A stretch of 31,062 nt of DNA from Phycisphaerales bacterium (GTDB lineage: Bacteria; Planctomycetota; Phycisphaerae; Phycisphaerales; SM1A02). The notes beneath the pieces were generated by a model that did not search any database, had not been told where the DNA came from, and saw only the letters and a list, made by a program, of their open reading frames with translations. Positions 13,301-21,475 of the stretch are shown piece after piece. The stretch spans positions 1 to 31,062 of the forward strand of contig JASMLY010000040.1 of assembly GCA_030748455.1 (NCBI GenBank), given 5' to 3'. A program made the translations under genes and the position numbers. Numbering within the stretch: position 1 is the first letter of the stretch; each line of letters opens with the position of its first letter.

Positions 13301-14782
13301 GGTGGATGACACATCTGGTAAAAAGATCGGGATGTCGATCGTACGTACTGCTGCAAATTGCAGGTCTACACGATACTCATTTTCGAGTTCATCAAGACCT
13401 CCGAGTACTTCCTCCCAATTGAATAACACGTCCCCACCTGGAGGTACAAAATCATTTAACGCAGTAACGAGCCCATCGGTGTCTACTTCTTCTAGGTCAA
13501 AATATTCGAGAATGGGTGTTTGAACATACTCCACAAAGAGTTGCATTGGATCTGCAATTGCACCGAGTGCAAACTCGCCCATTTCAAGAACACCATCTGC
13601 ATTGGTATCGACCCATTCACCAAGACCTGCAAGTGGATCTATAAATAGATCACTATCCTGCAGTTCCTCTACAAACTCAATAAAGGTTTCGAGACCATCG
13701 ATGAGTAGTTGTTGCTCATCTTCTGAAATAATGGAATTGATGAACCCACCAATGCGATCTTCATCACCCTCGCCATCTTCATCTCCCCCGCTAGAATCAT
13801 CATCTTCTGAGTCACCTCCGCTAGATTCTCCCTCACCACCAGAATCGTCGCCGCTCGAGTCGCCACCAGAATCATCATCGCTCGAATCGCCACTCGCATC
13901 ATCTTCACCAGAGTCCTCTTGGCTATCGAGTAAATCGAACGCAACGACTGTGTAATTATTGACGTTGTCAAGTTCTTCAAGGCGATCCCACCGATCGGTA
14001 AAGAAAATCAGATACCCATCTTGGGTAATTTCATCTGAAAGTTGGGCGCTACGAATGACATCGTAGGACTCACCAACATCTAACCCCTGAGATCCAGACC
14101 ATTGCGATGAAAGGTAGACATCACTGTCATCAGGTGTTTGATCCTGAGAATAAACCACCCAGTCGTGCCAACCATTTCCACCTGCGTCGCCAACACCAAT
14201 GTTTGTCACAGTCCATGAAAGGTCAATCCAATCTCCACTGTTCGCTTCAAAAATTGTTGGTGAAACATCAATGGCAAGATCAACACCTTCTTCGCTTGGT
14301 TCGTCGTTTGTGTTTTCTGTTGAATCAGTTCCTGAACTTTCATCATTCGATTCAGGAATATCTATTTCCTCATACAAATCTTCAAGTGAACCGAAGAGGT
14401 CTTCGAATGGAGTACTTGTCGAATCGGTTGCTCCTATTGAGGGAGGAGGGCTCATTGGTTTCGCTGCGTGCGTGAGATCACGATTGAGTTGAATTGGATT
14501 CGTTTGTGGTCGAGAATCTTGCAAAACAAAAACAGGTTTTGCATCGCGAACTGCGCTTGAGATTTTTTGAGATGGCTTGTGCCCCGAAGCTGAAACAGAA
14601 GAAGGTTTGTGATCGTACCGGTCTTGATCGAAGAGTAGCGAGTCCGCTAAAAGTGATTGTTGAAATAGAGTTGGTCCATAATCACTTGGACCAATGTCAG
14701 CCATTGGTGCAAGATCAGCAGACAACAGCACGCGTTGTTCTAGCCGTTCAAATTGTGGACGAGTTCTCTCTCTATCGTTCAC
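1..14782 (-). CDS. Giant LEPR-xLL/RTX multidomain surface protein (partial, C-terminus outside window)
   Basis: This is a single open frame of at least 4,927 codons that leaves the window at the left edge. The start is GTG at 14782, with GGAGAG at 14788-14793 as ribosome binding site (GGAG 7 nt from the start) and an in-frame TGA just upstream. Residues 11-23 read [13 protein letters not shown], a variant of the LEPR-xLL motif found at the N-terminus of very large planctomycete proteins. I see no hydrophobic signal peptide. In order follow: a CARDB-like domain (about 180-283), an acidic linker (286-342), a repetitive beta-rich region with EF-hand-like loops (343-1990), RTX array 1 (1998-2833), PA14 (2841-2978), RTX array 2 (2991-3296), a propeller-like region (3312-3709), beta-helix 1 (3715-4098), a jelly-roll-like module (about 4206-4376) and beta-helix 2 (from about 4495). 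The role is inferred to be a calcium-stabilised adhesin, matrix protein or polysaccharide-binding protein. I see no recognisable catalytic domain. It lies downstream of the SecA/M50/HlyD operon on the same strand. Confidence 0.93.
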   Translation of the reverse strand, partial: MNDRERTRPQFERLEQRVLLSADLAPMADIGPSDYGPTLFQQSLLADSLLFDQDRYDHKPSSVSASGHKPSQKISSAVRDAKPVFVLQDSRPQTNPIQLNRDLTHAAKPMSPPPSIGATDSTSTPFEDLFGSLEDLYEEIDIPESNDESSGTDSTENTNDEPSEEGVDLAIDVSPTIFEANSGDWIDLSWTVTNIGVGDAGGNGWHDWVVYSQDQTPDDSDVYLSSQWSGSQGLDVGESYDVIRSAQLSDEITQDGYLIFFTDRWDRLEELDNVNNYTVVAFDLLDSQEDSGEDDASGDSSDDDSGGDSSGDDSGGEGESSGGDSEDDDSSGGDEDGEGDEDRIGGFINSIISEDEQQLLIDGLETFIEFVEELQDSDLFIDPLAGLGEWVDTNADGVLEMGEFALGAIADPMQLFVEYVQTPILEYFDLEEVDTDGLVTALNDFVPPGGDVLFNWEEVLGGLDELENEYRVDLQFAAVRTIDIPIFLPDVSSTGFEFSGDLSLAAAIAFNADISIGVDLTEGIPSADAFFLRVDGMQAAANIGATGLDLDAAFHIVDVAVAGGELSVDVGLDLAFQNPDGDAAGNITGSELLSALGGDTQDITAQIATNHEFNATLPVTVTINGAAVLPGGSEFVLYSGDVFQETVTIDFGDAWDTLTNFENLSSGDLSVMLNHVTSLLQSLGVDWLDLEIPGTGGTTVGEAIELGEQFNDAVVEVIDALEAAGDDPYGSLQLFAQALIDSNIAGTNAITYDAATNRVLVSLEFTAALPTGVDAPTVEIDLDFEDAIWGEFHTDASATVSGDVAMAIVLGISLAPPAEGEEQASILDRVLLGDASFEANIAADANFNASAKIGGLSIELTDLDGDGISDSHIHAEASMNVSLAGGSAFTSLTDVFAGNYSIGTPVTSGSMDAHFGGVTVDAGVFGAISGDPTIEIAIPDINDLNNIVFDLSGFDDALAAFQNFEISDIFTGLGDIASIIDSFGGSEYLDLELPMINVSAREILTFVERFSDAITAFEGTGDLSFEGMEAVLNDVLTTAFDLPSVDDIVDIALDQISQIFTFTINHSYAVAYDDVPFNIDFTELLSGAAGGWEALGQLAAGVESSGNVSITASAELNLEFGFDLTTPSSPKFFIADSSDLTGYLLASAENVDFSVALGPLGVFIVDGNAGIGFSHDDMNSPAELGVRMDTDAGDGRWYFDSESPLSRLDPFVNGHIHGDLPMYFPTEGNSIGSLAFEIALNPLSAELTEYPSLDDLLDGFSILDNVGAIVDGIEYLLTLLEDQIDEVLEQYDIPLIGNSLQDAVNAMSDLRSDIITPLTDFLEDVFTADTVTTALFNLLGSEGLDVDGDGTAEIDGLNILGDANGDGVIDEADIGLEEVRNGSDELIGYEWNPQLARHIDVVDFPLASDLGLPGFDFNLEGDLVIGIDFAFEMGIGITVDDGVYIKTGAAEELTLDISITTPGLDGSANALGFFALSVEDGDHNGNGHATHASAGIAIDIGGGGDDILTISEMIGASGTFNADFTGEIEIDLLMTLTAGSSGVDIAMPSMTTNFVYIEDFTDENSRTLGFTDITMDFGEFISDFAGGILGDIKTLLEPLEPLRDALTYTIPWTDITLLQIVSSEYPSVGQFFNAMDDIYDLMDLVDSLNGSENWGIDLGSYTFSGANITDPNFDPTVGDATFDDPENIYTQISGLGGTAAAFGSQMQTVEGGFSFPILDFGEAFSLFLGGTPTLFQYDMPTFDFNYSYTQTIPIWGFSFSFWGETYSVGINLDFTGGIGLAINLGFGYDTLGLQNFAASDYTDASALLDGFFIADTHGGSTQDTPEITVTLYLELDINLGFGVGKAGGGGGIRGIVNLDLVDVIEDGKIRGDEFASLYNSGGIWNLFEVSGSVEAYAYAYFEAFWIEWWREELFSFTLFEFGPEGTVDTPPEYTLAELNGSTLYLNMGTRADLRGEEGVDGSEDETFTLTGSGSGTVQVGYAGVLTTYTGVTEIIGDGAGGNDRIETSDLYNSLTFDGGSGSDYIEGSEVSDTLTGGSGNDTIYGFAGDDTISGGLGADILYGGTAEDILYGYAANTAGDDNAADRMYGEENNDVIHGGGGNDYADGGAGDDSISGHGGSDELLGGDDQDILWGHADGASGDDGADDFLFGNAGNDILYGQAGNDELDGEGGDDTMFGGSGDDTLNGGADDDILSGQSGQDTLRGGDGNDTLYGHAEDTSADDGSTDTLIGGADNDTLMGQGGSDILYGGNGNDTLYGHDLNTSDDDGAADSLSGEEGNDTLSGDMGADSLWGGKGDDVLYGHALITSDDDGAADTIWGGAGSDTISGNGGDDELHGGDNNDTIYGHAVATANDDGGVDVIYGDDGSDVLFGNAGADTLYGGEGNDTLYGHAIETGNDDGASDLLYGEGGNDTLSGNAGNDELHGGDATDTLYGHALDTSDDDGAVDTLYGDAGNDVLSGNAGDDTLYGGTGDDVLSGNGGDDMLNGEADSDTLYGHAADTSDDDAGRDVLYGDGGDDTLYGQAGDDELHGGDDDDELHGNDGNDTLTGDSGDDILYGDAGEDSLQGSTDNDILYGGVDNDTLNGNGGNDQLYGNDGDDYLYGDAGDDTLSGNNGNDELYGGTEKDTLSGNDGEDLLFGGSGNDTIDGNDGIDVIFGEDDDDTIYGSAGEDIIYGGLGNDVIEGNGDDDLIYGNEGNDTILGNDGRDRLFGDDGDDIIFGGGGGDFIDGRAGNDSIEGNSGNDIIRGGDDNDTIYGGDPTGLSYGEDRIFGDAGDDQISGGSGNDWISGGEGADTIYGGQGHDVLAGDAGDDMIEGNLGSDRIDGGDGNDILMGEGDITRYVMPGLAVSYYAIGDVAAIPNFNNMTPFFQDTIGNINEELSYGNVFGSGMSDKVGVRIHGYIQIDIPGTKTFALSSDDGSKLYIDGELLIDNDGTHEPIEMYGEVDLEVGLHEIRVDYFERTGSHELRLAWMIDQGAWDIIPSNLFFQESAVEGDDDCILGGSGDDSIFGELGNDILSGDAGDDTINGGDGDDIVLGVDGNDALFGSVGEDLLDGGSGTDRIEGGLGNDELRAGTGTNDDLKGGAGDDLIYGSHYGDDKIDGGTGNDTVYAQGGIDEVLGGEGDDTLDGGEDADFLYGGNGNDVIYGGGGVGDQLFGEAGDDVLHGSDDGADFADGGIGSDHIFGNGGNDRLEGNLGDDVIEGGFGDDTILGNAGTDVLLGGADHDLIYGFDDSPSDNILEIDYLYGDYGTNIDDASSGGDQLFGNAGNDILVGEGGDDYINHGGGSENIINYGTGEGVNPDDFIPPAPTPNPTVIVKEAITFATTQLAEGMEGRSRWSGLSGADLSGGLASSSVFANEPAIAVATDGTVYAAWIDLRSGSRQVYVAAYSEGTWSELGGSTTGGGISNTVEDARDVSISVTNAGAPIVSWTQTNGASTDIYSSEYNETTTSWNQLVVDNSGVASDSQITEFGTTNAAAWLDDSSGTVQLYIRQLVGGVWQSIGAGSDNAGGVSNAVKDVNSFTLAGNGTEIVLTWETNGSVFLKQWDGAAWIELAGSASGDGLAGTTTASNPTVAMLGIDVTVAWLAGVDAPESVYGTHYSSGVWSDLKSGDALSSETIEAHSVHLASSNSGVGEMDILWTARDLDASEVIQRQRWNGSKFVTDLASDMTTGIVGSAAAVADVSYVIDGDGHAIAAIQNGDGSAMAVNVISNKIDIATTHELAIGSSIQTLLDSGTLQAGDVIVLEAGAWNESLALTSAHNGVHLIATGANLVGDITLDGADNVILDALQVTGTLSADNTIDLTLRDVVVSGVTTLTGGSGVLLDGGVFGGVVVNGNVDGAEIRRATLQGATALTLDAATNLLVHDVMMTPTDLGIDVQSNWSGRIANNTINGGNTGINIDAAFTGIVEHNEIENATVGVAYNASATLRNNTIHSNTTGVTVSVFDESAAFGFVGESAPNTIANNQVGVALSNGRIIGQIITQNAVGIAGTGIAGHINIENANIIDGNVVGVDMNGIVQRNRFVENITGVLATDELQVVQNIFLNHASVAINVQQVDGVHIVGNTMYEPDADGIRVISSSNGTRIFNNIVWVESGYALYVASDSVNEFASDFNTLHASGEGTVLFWSREYTDLLEFQAEVAGDEMHSIGLSEIDEAWSQPQFENRGNGDLRLLGAAAGVRFTSPAVDSGDSSIDLGRLDYVTNLLTNGSFEDGLTGWEVSAEAGTASAVAAFDSDSYFTSGTDITSYAQQTIDLLAAGFTTGQLDGGMMLSFGGRMRTTDGDIGRVMITALDAGGQVLLVPDVNGAMQDSRIVDADGTITTWEGLRDRFRLPTGTRTVQIRFEGTRVEGTPNDVILDNAFVTLTPDGELTDQGAFGNSALDSNRVDGAPRIVLRSPDMYLDWGLEVPHIITWDSVGNTNGLPVKIELIQDTVEGPVVVATITGATPDDGIFDQSGDPLETWWPTMSGIAAGTEGLRLQVTINGDVMSMDRSRESFVTPIIGTDYYIDDASNDNDQYTPGAIGNVRNSGKTPDAPKPHLATLLRAFELRYGDKIYIDAGTYGLIQPIVVSAVDGVGFGNDYGFSLIGPDLEGSTATVTPLIDEVASETLITFDNAASVTLSNMTLTGGYHGVAVLDSAAVTLDALHVFDNTNSGVYLSNLSGDVNVLGGTYHDNDGDGIYIESNTGGSTTITDGLYYNNTTGINVHGSATITGTEVYNNDNYGIYYFDNSASAVNRWAVISNNTIYGNDYGLYARTYAESQHNVSVLVSDNTFYDNYRWAAQLRADYSPVDDWFGMVVTGNNATQSTASSSNETMYVHNALVTGNDLSGGYQETLEARSWSVVRGNVIHEGNDGIYALDSTLVSGNRVWGHSGTGIEIRSSSQAIGNVVYGNLVGIYAFDQADASNNVVYGNTDVGIRVDSNETELLN
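1655..2170 (-). other. Jelly-roll, carbohydrate-binding-module-like domain
   Basis: Residues about 4206-4376 start with [16 protein letters not shown], continue with a strand-rich core ([22 protein letters not shown]) and end with [12 protein letters not shown] and [12 protein letters not shown]. The NGSFE...GW opening and the DN.F closing strand are common to carbohydrate-binding modules of the galactose-binding-like fold. The ligand is unknown. Confidence 0.6.
2490..3640 (-). other. Right-handed beta-helix 1 (PbH1 repeats)
   Basis: Residues about 3715-4098 start with an [20 protein letters not shown] lead-in, typical of parallel beta-helix domains, and continue with short rungs such as [32 protein letters not shown] and [15 protein letters not shown]. 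Asn-rich N-N-x-I turns are characteristic of PbH1/NosD-type repeats. These domains usually bind or cleave polysaccharides; no catalytic residues can be assigned here. Confidence 0.8.
3655..4850 (-). other. Propeller-like repeat region of the giant protein
   Basis: Residues about 3312-3709 contain at least four units of the form [14 protein letters not shown]...G...Q.Y.A.Y..G.W..L, such as [27 protein letters not shown] and VVLTWETN-like strands, each followed by W.ELGG/IGAG and a GG(I/V)SN.V.D turn. Regular Trp-containing units of about 60-65 residues suggest a sialidase/BNR-like or similar beta-propeller. I see no catalytic signature, so binding or structural function is more likely. Confidence 0.55.
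4895..5812 (-). repeat. RTX repeat array 2
   Basis: Residues about 2991-3296 resume GGxGxDxLx repeats after PA14 (for example [20 protein letters not shown]). The array degenerates at its end into [13 protein letters not shown] and [15 protein letters not shown]. Several units carry longer inserts ([13 protein letters not shown]), as in array 1 but without the GHA...TSDDDGA element. Confidence 0.92.
5850..6262 (-). other. PA14 domain between the two RTX arrays
   Basis: Residues about 2841-2978 begin with [12 protein letters not shown], contain the signature [20 protein letters not shown], and end with [14 protein letters not shown] and ELRLAWMI. This is the order of a PA14 domain, a beta-barrel that often binds carbohydrate in adhesins and glycosidases. 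It cuts the RTX region into two blocks. Confidence 0.88.
6283..8790 (-). repeat. RTX (hemolysin-type calcium-binding) repeat array 1
   Basis: Residues about 1998-2833 form several dozen GGxGxDxLx nonapeptides, such as [10 protein letters not shown] and [11 protein letters not shown]. These fold into a calcium-bound parallel beta-roll in RTX proteins and are typical of type I secretion substrates. The array opens after a conserved lead-in ([20 protein letters not shown]). Within it, a 14-residue insert of the form GHAxxTSDDDGAxD recurs nine times. Confidence 0.93.
8810..13756 (-). repeat. Repetitive beta-rich body with EF-hand-like loops
   Basis: About 1,650 residues consist of alternating amphipathic strands (for example [16 protein letters not shown]) and Asp/Leu-rich helical spacers. 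A landmark resembling D-I/L-P followed by S/T-rich sequence and an acidic F..A helix recurs: [19 protein letters not shown] near 12725, [18 protein letters not shown] near 11820 and [15 protein letters not shown] near 10915. This gives a spacing of about 300 residues. EF-hand-like loops are [13 protein letters not shown] (13571-13609) and the pair [12 protein letters not shown] and [12 protein letters not shown] (10664-10750), plus a DLDGDGISD loop near 12190. I do not recognise a family with a known function; this body type occurs in other LEPR-xLL proteins. Confidence 0.6.
13757..13927 (-). other. Acidic Asp/Glu/Ser/Gly linker
   Basis: Residues 286-342 are almost only D, E, S and G, in loose [12 protein letters not shown] units. 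Such a segment is likely disordered and strongly acidic. It separates the N-terminal CARDB-like part from the long beta-rich body and may bind calcium loosely or act as a flexible spacer. Confidence 0.8.
13935..14245 (-). other. CARDB-like domain of the giant protein
   Basis: Residues about 180-283 contain [16 protein letters not shown], then [17 protein letters not shown] and a closing NNYTVVAFD strand. The order (SWTVTN.G.G, W.D.VY.S, Y.V.A.D) matches CARDB/APHP-type immunoglobulin-like adhesion domains found in many surface proteins. The call rests on motif order only. Confidence 0.6.
14714..14752 (-). other. LEPR-xLL-like N-terminal motif of the giant protein
   Basis: Residues 11-23 read [13 protein letters not shown]. 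The usual form is LEPR-x-LL, often followed by SA/D; here Pro is replaced by Gln. The motif marks giant planctomycete proteins and is thought to act as an N-terminal sorting or leader element, though its function is not established. Its position within the first 25 residues supports the chosen GTG start. Confidence 0.85.
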
Positions 14783-14787
14783 ATTTT

Positions 14788-14876
14788 CTCTCCATTCTCA
14801 TCTGCCAGAAACTACAAAATGCTGGCAACAAACCTCTTCTAGCGATTCAGTCTAAACGATTTATTTCAATAGACAA
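14788..14876 (-). promoter_or_regulatory. Candidate promoter and RBS of the giant gene
   Basis: On the minus strand TTGTCT (14871-14876) and TAGACT (14849-14854) are 16 nt apart, each matching 4 of 6 sigma-70 consensus bases. A start near 14842 would give a leader of about 60 nt ending in GGAGAG (14788-14793) before GTG. The 294-nt gap between the SecA-like gene and this gene (14783-15076) otherwise shows no gene and no clear hairpin, so read-through from the upstream operon is also possible. Confidence 0.35.
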
Positions 14877-15076
14877 GGAATTTACATGAAAAAATAGAGA
14901 AAACACGACCCTTTTGTCTGTACATTACCCAGTTTTCCACCCATGTTGCAATAGACCCTGCCCCAACGAACGATGAACTCAACGCCTTTTTTCACAACGC
15001 TTTACGGATTTGAAAGAGACAATTCCTTTAGATCTCGTTGTTGCGAAAGACCTCTCAAGCGTAGTGCTGCGTTGTG

Positions 15077-17014
15077 TTAACGGCCAAGCCCAGCAAAGCC
15101 GAGCGCTTCGTCGAGCCAAGTATCTGATTTCAAAACACCAACGCGACGGCGGAGTGCGATACCTGATGCTTTGGATTGCGCCTTTGCCATAGCGTTGGTA
15201 AGCCGATCAAGTGTGCCATCGGGTGAACCGAATCTGCACAGGACTTCATCTTCACGACATACGAATGCCCGAGCTGAACCAGCATCGCCTTGCCTTCCTG
15301 CTCTACCATAAAACTGACGGTCTATTCTTGCCGCTTCATGTTTTTCAGTAATGATGACGTGCATCCCACCGTTTGTAGCAACACCATCTGCAAGTGTAAT
15401 ATCCGTCCCCCGCCCTGCCATGTTTGTCGCGATGGTGATATGCGAAGCTGCGCCTGCACCTTGAATGATTCTTGCCTCTTCGTCATGACGCGTTGCGTTC
15501 AACAGTTCGTGAGGTCGACCAATTGTTTGCAACGCATTGCTCAGTTGCACACTCTCTTCAACAGAGCGGACACCAACAAGAACTGGCCTTCCCGAATCTG
15601 CAACGTCAACAACTTCACCGAGTACTGCTTTGAGTTTTTCTTCTTTTGTTTCGAAACATAGATCGGGAAGTTGTTCCCGAATGCACGGTCGATGCGATGG
15701 AATGACAACTACAGCGGTTTCGTACACATTCCAAAACTCATCGATTGATTCTTGAGCCGTTCCAGTCATTCCACACAAGTGATCATACGAACGGAAGAAC
15801 CGCTGAAAACTAACTCGCGCGATAGTGTCCTTCGAAGATTGAATCTCTAACCCTTCTTTTGCTTCAACTGCTTGGTGCAACCCATCTCGCCACGATCGAT
15901 CTGGCATCAACCGACCAGTAAACTCATCAACAATGACTACTTTTTCATCATCAACGACATAATTTGTTCCCTCTTCGTACATCTCTCTTGCAGTTATGGC
16001 TTGGGTAATCAGTTCTTCACGGCGGCGACGCCCTCGCCAAACACCTTCGAGTGAGTCACAAAGTTGGTCAAGTTTCTCAACCCCAGCTTCTGTCATATTG
16101 ATTTCTCGGTACCGCTCGTCAATCGTAAAGTCATCACTAATACAAAATGATCGTGCAAGTTCTGCGGCCTGTTGGTAGAGGGCTGCCTCGACGTGCCCCC
16201 CTTGAGAAGAAATAATCAACGGTGTCACTGCTTCATCAATAAGTACACTGTCAGCTTCATCAACAATGACATGTGATAACCCTCGCTGCAATACACGATC
16301 GAAATGACCATCACCACCGATGATTGAATCAATGAGTGTTGGAACTAACCCCGGTGTGCTTCGAACAACAAGACAGTCTCGCAGAAAATCTGCTGCAAGT
16401 TCTTTACTTGAAGCATACGTTACGTCTTTGGCATACGAAATCTTTCGCTCATCTGGTGTAGTTTCATGTACAACACTCCCTACTGTCACCCCACACATTG
16501 CATAAATTGTTCCCATCCACTTCGCATCTCGACTTGAAAGATAATCATTCACAGTAACAACATGACAGCCATCACCTTTCCAACCAGCGAACATCGCGGG
16601 CAGCGTTGCCGTGATCGTTTTGCCTTCACCTGTTGCCATTTCAATAATGGTGCCATCAATCATTGCTAGACCGCCAGCGATTTGTTCAAGGTGAGGAGTT
16701 AGGTGCATCGTTCGGCGTACCGATTCCGCCCAAAGGGATGCACCATGCAAACGGTCTTCTGGAAATTCTTTACCTGTACGGTACCGTTCACGAATCTCAC
16801 TGCAACTTGAACGAATAAACGAATCGGTTTCTTTTTCTAACAGTTGCGCATGGTCTTGCACTTGCAGCGCTTCTTCAATGTAGCGTTTCGTTTTTGGGCG
16901 GAACTTAGAAAACCACCCGACCGTTCTCCACCACGTCGCGTCCAACCCGCGAAGCTGCCTTGGTTTCATCTGCAAACGCCCGAATAATTTCCACGATTCT
17001 ATATTTCGTGCCAT
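15077..17014 (-). CDS. SecA-like translocation ATPase, short form
   Basis: This 645-aa protein has the SecA DEAD-motor layout: Walker A MATGEGKT (126-133), Walker B VDEADSVLIDEAVTP (251-265), the NYVVDDEKVVIVDEFTGR block (351-368), TGTAQES (417-423), TNMAGRGTDI (530-539) and QFYGRAGRQGD (567-577). Housekeeping SecA proteins are usually 830-950 aa. Here the C-terminal helical scaffold/wing region after motif VI is only about 65 residues, with no zinc-binding tail. It therefore resembles an accessory SecA rather than the main one, though loss of the wing domain is stronger than in known SecA2 proteins. The ATG at 17014 lies 2 nt after the stop of the M50/HlyD gene, so translational coupling is likely. 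By position it probably powers export of the adjacent giant protein; this is inference. Confidence 0.88.
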   Translation of the reverse strand: MARNIESWKLFGRLQMKPRQLRGLDATWWRTVGWFSKFRPKTKRYIEEALQVQDHAQLLEKETDSFIRSSCSEIRERYRTGKEFPEDRLHGASLWAESVRRTMHLTPHLEQIAGGLAMIDGTIIEMATGEGKTITATLPAMFAGWKGDGCHVVTVNDYLSSRDAKWMGTIYAMCGVTVGSVVHETTPDERKISYAKDVTYASSKELAADFLRDCLVVRSTPGLVPTLIDSIIGGDGHFDRVLQRGLSHVIVDEADSVLIDEAVTPLIISSQGGHVEAALYQQAAELARSFCISDDFTIDERYREINMTEAGVEKLDQLCDSLEGVWRGRRRREELITQAITAREMYEEGTNYVVDDEKVVIVDEFTGRLMPDRSWRDGLHQAVEAKEGLEIQSSKDTIARVSFQRFFRSYDHLCGMTGTAQESIDEFWNVYETAVVVIPSHRPCIREQLPDLCFETKEEKLKAVLGEVVDVADSGRPVLVGVRSVEESVQLSNALQTIGRPHELLNATRHDEEARIIQGAGAASHITIATNMAGRGTDITLADGVATNGGMHVIITEKHEAARIDRQFYGRAGRQGDAGSARAFVCREDEVLCRFGSPDGTLDRLTNAMAKAQSKASGIALRRRVGVLKSDTWLDEALGFAGLGR

Positions 17015-17016
17015 AC

Positions 17017-19188
17017 TTAGAAACGCAATCGCTTCTGCACAACTTGCCGTAAGAACCGCCAGACTTGTGAGCCAAGCGATCGATGTTTCAATTCGAACCG
17101 AACCGCAACGCGTTGTCCTGGCAAATACGCAACATCTTGGTCAAGATGAATCCAGATTTCAAACACTGCGTCAATGAGTTTTCCACCACGAACATCTGAA
17201 GGGTCAAGCATAGCCTCCCCACCAGCAGCTGTACCAAGCACTGCTGAGGGTAACTCATCGCTACCAGCTGGAACGATGCGTTCAATTTCACCATAGGAAA
17301 ACTTACTTGGATTTCCTGCGAGCCGCATCTCTACGATCTCACTGCCCTCTTTAATAATCAATGCAGCTGTACGCTGATCTGCAATTGCACGAACGACAAG
17401 GGACGTGTCATCAACAACAAGCCCAAGTGAATCACCTTGGCTAAAAACCGCACCATCTCTTCGCAAATTCTCAGAAGGAATCCAAACACCATCAATTGGT
17501 GATCGCACTTGTAATGATTGCATTCGTTCAAGCACCCACGCTTGTTGTCGTTTGGTTGCATCGACCATGCGAGATAGTGGTGCAACACTTGCAAACGCAT
17601 CACGCATCGCGATTGACTTTTGGGTTTGCAGTCGTACAAGATCTGCTGAAACAATAGCAAGTTTCGCTTCTTCATCTTTGCTTGTTGCAGAAAGCAAGAT
17701 ATCTTCTTCTTTCGAAACACGTGTACCTGCAGAGAGTAGTGAGTCTACCGTCCCAGTTGCAATTGAGAACACTGAAACACGGTTTTCAGATTCTACGACC
17801 CCTTCTCCACGTACATGATCTGGAAGAGGCAATATGCCTACGAGAATAATGAGGGCAATAGTTGCCGAGGCTGTGACTAAAATCGCACGAGGTCGGCATC
17901 GATCTAGATCTGGGCTTGAGGTCAGGTAATGAATAAACTTCCCCGTTGGAATGAAAATCCAAGTAATGCATGCATACACAACGAGTAACACTGCTGCAAT
18001 TGGAAGAAGTGATGCAAGAAACAACATAATCATTGCGTAGATAAACACTCTGTAAAGACCCGAGGTGATTGCGTAGATCATCAACCATGTTTTTTCACTT
18101 TTGGATTCAGTCACATCGATCACTCTATGCACACCTAGAACGTTCTTTCGAAGAACATTTCGAACGTGAGTTCGAGCTCGAGTGGCTAGGTTTGGTATCT
18201 CAAGAAGATCGCAGAGGATGTAATACCCGTCATACCGAAGCAATGGGTTGCCATTAAACAAAATTGTTGAAACGCCCGCAACAAACATCAGGTTGTAACA
18301 AAAAGCATTAATGCCTGTAAGTGGATCTGTACAAGCCCAAATGATCGCGGCGATGGATGCAACAACCATTTCCATCATCATCCCCGCCGTTCCTACAACG
18401 ACACGCCCAGCTTTTGAACGAAGCGCCCAAGCGCTACTCGCATCAACGTACGGAACTGGAATAAAGACAAGAAACATGATGCCAATTGCATGCACTTCTC
18501 CACCCGCGCCTTCACGGTGACCAAAAACTTTACAAGAAAAAGCGTGACCTGCTTCGTGTAACACTTTAATCAATACGAAAGCCAAATATAAAAATGGCAA
18601 GTTGTTTGGAGTCATGATTCCGGAAAAGCCAGAAGAAAGACTGTTTGAACTTGCAATGAGCGCAACGATGCCTGCTGCCATCATGAACAACAATGCAATC
18701 GCCCCACTTCGTGTAAAGAACCTTTGAACCAGATAAGACCAGCGATTCAATAAAAGATCTGGGTCGTAGAGAGGGATGCGGATAAAGAGCACACTTGCAA
18801 GTTTGCCGCGTACCTCTTTCGATTTTCTCTTGGCATACCGTTCAAACAACGCTGCTGCATCACTGGGAACTTCTGATTGAATGAGATTTGATTGATATAG
18901 ATTGCCAAGAAGTTCGATGACTTCACCTTGCGTTGGTGCACCATCTGGATCTTCTTCCATGCAACGATTCCACGCCTGTTCGACAGTCAATTGCCCATCG
19001 AGCAATCCTAAGAATTGGTAGGCGTACTCGTTGAGCCTGAAAAAATTATTTGTGACTGGATCTTCAATGACATACCAAAGCACGCCGCGAAACCGTTGTC
19101 GAAACACGCGAGTGTCTGCACGTAACCGAGGTCGCAATGACAACACCCTGTACCATGATTCGTGAAATGTTGGACGATCAACTGCCAT
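17017..19188 (-). CDS. PqqD-like / M50 metallopeptidase / HlyD fusion membrane protein
   Basis: The 723-aa protein joins three parts. Residues about 25-108 resemble PqqD (WYVIEDPVTNNFFRLNEYAY, FLGLLDGQLTVEQAW), the fold that binds leader peptides in RiPP systems. Residues about 150-420 are a multi-pass membrane M50 (site-2-protease-like) domain with HEAGH (211-215) as zinc motif and LLRYDGYYIL (316-325), whose Asp320 is the likely third zinc ligand. After another membrane segment (about 434-454), residues 460-700 form a HlyD/biotinyl-lipoyl-like adaptor (VRSPIDGVWIP at 561-571, YLPGQRVAVRFE). The zinc residues look intact, so proteolysis is possible. The ATG directly follows the TAA of the upstream gene with 0 nt between. 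A role in recognition, processing or export of a secreted substrate is inferred from the domains and the operon. Confidence 0.85.
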   Translation of the reverse strand: MAVDRPTFHESWYRVLSLRPRLRADTRVFRQRFRGVLWYVIEDPVTNNFFRLNEYAYQFLGLLDGQLTVEQAWNRCMEEDPDGAPTQGEVIELLGNLYQSNLIQSEVPSDAAALFERYAKRKSKEVRGKLASVLFIRIPLYDPDLLLNRWSYLVQRFFTRSGAIALLFMMAAGIVALIASSNSLSSGFSGIMTPNNLPFLYLAFVLIKVLHEAGHAFSCKVFGHREGAGGEVHAIGIMFLVFIPVPYVDASSAWALRSKAGRVVVGTAGMMMEMVVASIAAIIWACTDPLTGINAFCYNLMFVAGVSTILFNGNPLLRYDGYYILCDLLEIPNLATRARTHVRNVLRKNVLGVHRVIDVTESKSEKTWLMIYAITSGLYRVFIYAMIMLFLASLLPIAAVLLVVYACITWIFIPTGKFIHYLTSSPDLDRCRPRAILVTASATIALIILVGILPLPDHVRGEGVVESENRVSVFSIATGTVDSLLSAGTRVSKEEDILLSATSKDEEAKLAIVSADLVRLQTQKSIAMRDAFASVAPLSRMVDATKRQQAWVLERMQSLQVRSPIDGVWIPSENLRRDGAVFSQGDSLGLVVDDTSLVVRAIADQRTAALIIKEGSEIVEMRLAGNPSKFSYGEIERIVPAGSDELPSAVLGTAAGGEAMLDPSDVRGGKLIDAVFEIWIHLDQDVAYLPGQRVAVRFELKHRSLGSQVWRFLRQVVQKRLRF

Positions 19189-20985
19189 TTAAATCCACAA
19201 CCACATCCGGAGCCAATCGATAACTGGCTTTGTCCACATGACGACGTAATGCTTTCTGCCTGCGTGTATTTTCGCAACACCATCCATGCCTGGTCGCAAC
19301 CATGAAGGTGGTTCTGTCAGTCTTGCACGAACACGAAAAACTGTTTCGAGGTCTCCAACTTGACCAAGTGGCTCTATTGCTTCTATCACCATCGGAATGT
19401 AGTTGCCCGGATACGCAGCAGTAGCAACTTCCCCTTCTTGCCCTACTTCTACATCGAGTATTTCAGATTGATTCACGTAAATGTCTGCATAAAATGCTTC
19501 AAGCGGCGCAAGTTCCATCAGTATTTCACCTCGAGAAACTGGCAGACCTACGAGCTGTTCTAAATCCCCCGAGAGCACGCTTCCTGAAATTGGTGCTACG
19601 GCTGCAGCAACAGTAAGACGATGTTTGAGCAAATCAATTTCTGCCTGTGCTTTGTCAACATCAGCCCTTGCCATTTTCGCAGTTGCTTCGTCGTGCTCAC
19701 GTTGTGCAACTGAAACTTCACGTTGGGCTTTTGCGAGAGTTGCTTCTGTTGTTGCAAGTTGTAACTCTAATTCGGTTGTATCGAATTCAAGAAGGACCGT
19801 TTCATTAGAAATCACGTTGTCACCAGGCCGAACGTGTACCGCCATAATTTCGCCATCGAATGGAACTGCGATGACTGCACGCTCTTCAACACCGACTGTA
19901 AATGTACCTTCAACTCTATATGTGCCCTTGCCAAAAAATATAAATCCAAGAAGCAAGACGACTGCAATTCCCAACAGTTTGACCCAAGTATGTTCTGGGC
20001 CTAGAAGAAGTTCCAACTTTTCCCTGAGTAAACTCGTCACTTTTCTTCCCCACCATCTGTCGTGCTTGTGAAGGAGTGCGAGTGGATTTTGGATCAACTC
20101 ACCGAGTAAACGAATTGAATCGTTGTCGACAGTTGTAAAGGTCTCACCTGTTTGTCGTTCAAGTGCGAGTACGGCAAACACTTCGTCTCTGTTTCTAAGA
20201 GGCACACTCAGCACTGAGATATCTTCACATTTCGTTGCAAGTTCTTTAGTCGCCCGAACAATTCGTGAGCCTTCGCTTTTTGGAAACTCAATATCGGTAT
20301 CTTGATCTGCACATTCTTCCATTGCAGATTCGATCAGACGAACAGCTTCCATTTTTCGCACCACCTCTTCAGTGTTACTCATTGCATGGACTGCTATGTA
20401 TTGCTCCTCTACAAAGCCAAGTGAAACTCTGCTGCATTGCCAGTGAGATTCAATGTGGTTTACAAGGGCAAACCCAGCTTCTTTGGCGCGTTCGTAACTT
20501 CCCATCGCACCCGCGCATTCCACAACGGATGCCAACCGGGCAATAGCCGCATGACTCTCAGCGGCATTGATTTTTGCTTCGTCAATTGCAAGAAGGCCTG
20601 CTAGTTTTGTCAATGTGTTGTGTTGGGTTGCTTCTGTGGAAGTAAAAATTGCAACAATTGTTTGACGATTAGTTTCATCTGCAACTGCAATGTGCTTAAT
20701 GACAACGCTCGACCCCTCAGATTCAACGGCTCCGTTTGGATCAATACCTCCAAGTGCGTGTGCTGTTTTTGAAGCCGATGAGAGCCACTCGGGCGGTTCA
20801 TTGTTCTCAGGAGTGGGGTAGAGTGCGAGCACTTCGACTGGTCCATCGGGATCAAACCGGAGAACAGCCCCTTCACCAGCCTGTCCGATTAAACAAATAT
20901 CGGAAAGGGTTTCATGCAATGATGCTGCGGCACTTTCTGGTTTCTGCTGATGCTCGCTATGTTGATGAAAATGAGAATCGCTCAC
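19189..20985 (-). CDS. GAF domain-HlyD membrane fusion protein
   Basis: This 598-aa protein has a cytoplasmic N-terminal half with a GAF-like domain (about 155-300; SVLSVPLRNRDEVFAVLALE at 257-276 is the typical core). A single membrane segment follows (about 333-352, VKLLGIAVVLLLGFIFF), then a periplasmic HlyD-type adaptor: VPFDGEIMAVHVRPGDNV at 374-391, a coiled coil at about 400-455, VAPISGSVLSGDL at 463-475 and a C-terminal barrel ending in LRPGMDGVAKIHAGR. HlyD proteins bridge inner-membrane transporters and outer-membrane channels; the GAF part suggests ligand control. The start is GTG at 20985, inside the GTGA overlap with the DUF3467 gene. It forms part of the coupled operon with the M50/HlyD and SecA-like genes. 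Confidence 0.85.
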   Translation of the reverse strand: MSDSHFHQHSEHQQKPESAAASLHETLSDICLIGQAGEGAVLRFDPDGPVEVLALYPTPENNEPPEWLSSASKTAHALGGIDPNGAVESEGSSVVIKHIAVADETNRQTIVAIFTSTEATQHNTLTKLAGLLAIDEAKINAAESHAAIARLASVVECAGAMGSYERAKEAGFALVNHIESHWQCSRVSLGFVEEQYIAVHAMSNTEEVVRKMEAVRLIESAMEECADQDTDIEFPKSEGSRIVRATKELATKCEDISVLSVPLRNRDEVFAVLALERQTGETFTTVDNDSIRLLGELIQNPLALLHKHDRWWGRKVTSLLREKLELLLGPEHTWVKLLGIAVVLLLGFIFFGKGTYRVEGTFTVGVEERAVIAVPFDGEIMAVHVRPGDNVISNETVLLEFDTTELELQLATTEATLAKAQREVSVAQREHDEATAKMARADVDKAQAEIDLLKHRLTVAAAVAPISGSVLSGDLEQLVGLPVSRGEILMELAPLEAFYADIYVNQSEILDVEVGQEGEVATAAYPGNYIPMVIEAIEPLGQVGDLETVFRVRARLTEPPSWLRPGMDGVAKIHAGRKHYVVMWTKPVIDWLRMWLWI

Positions 20986-21344
20986 GCTGTTCCTTCAGGC
21001 GAAGTACCACTTGCAGAATTCGAACCTCCACTGCTTATAGGAATAGGTCCAAATTTATCTTCATATTCTTTCACGACTTGGGCAAATGAAATTGCCATCC
21101 GTTTTGCCGTTGAGTAGGTCATAACAAGTCTTGTTGGATAACGCATCACCATCTGGGGAACTGCCTTACCCTCTGAGCTTGCACCAATATCTACTCCGGT
21201 CATACCGACATCAAGCAACACCTCCTCGGGCATTCTTGAAAAACGAAAGATATTCGTGTACTGCGTTACGCTATTTGAGGTGTCAATACGCAATTGCATG
21301 GATTGTTTCGGTTGATCGCCTGTATTCGATTCTTGGTCACTCAT
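20982..21344 (-). CDS. DUF3467 family protein
   Basis: This 120-aa soluble protein matches DUF3467: QLRIDTSNSVTQYTNIFRFS, then PEEVLLDVGM, a basic strand MRYPTRLVMTYSTAKRMAIS and VVKEYEDKFGPI. The biochemical role of the family is unknown. ATG at 21344 has an AAGGA site 7 nt upstream, and the stop overlaps the next gene by 4 nt (GTGA). It is the first gene of the four-gene minus-strand operon, so it may be a small structural or regulatory partner of the export complex. Confidence 0.82.
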   Translation of the reverse strand: MSDQESNTGDQPKQSMQLRIDTSNSVTQYTNIFRFSRMPEEVLLDVGMTGVDIGASSEGKAVPQMVMRYPTRLVMTYSTAKRMAISFAQVVKEYEDKFGPIPISSGGSNSASGTSPEGTA

Positions 21345-21475
21345 GATGTGTTCCTTTCCTTATACACCATTCTTCACAGATTAGTGATATGGTGCCGATG
21401 ATTCAATGGTACTGTATCTACTATCGTACTATTTGTTCCTAAGTATTGACGTGTTTCCCAAAAGAGGATATTCAG
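21345..21475. promoter_or_regulatory. Divergent promoter region between the export operon and the HlyD-like gene
   Basis: These 131 nt must hold promoters for both directions, but I found no convincing -35/-10 pair for either. Three near-tandem heptamers stand out: TACTGTA at 21410, TACTATC at 21419 and TACTATT at 21427. They could be operator half-sites. Confidence 0.35.

Noticed and set aside
12912..13523. A 203-codon plus-strand frame
   Set aside because: It is a shadow of the beta-rich body of the giant gene, with low-complexity Ser content and no motif.
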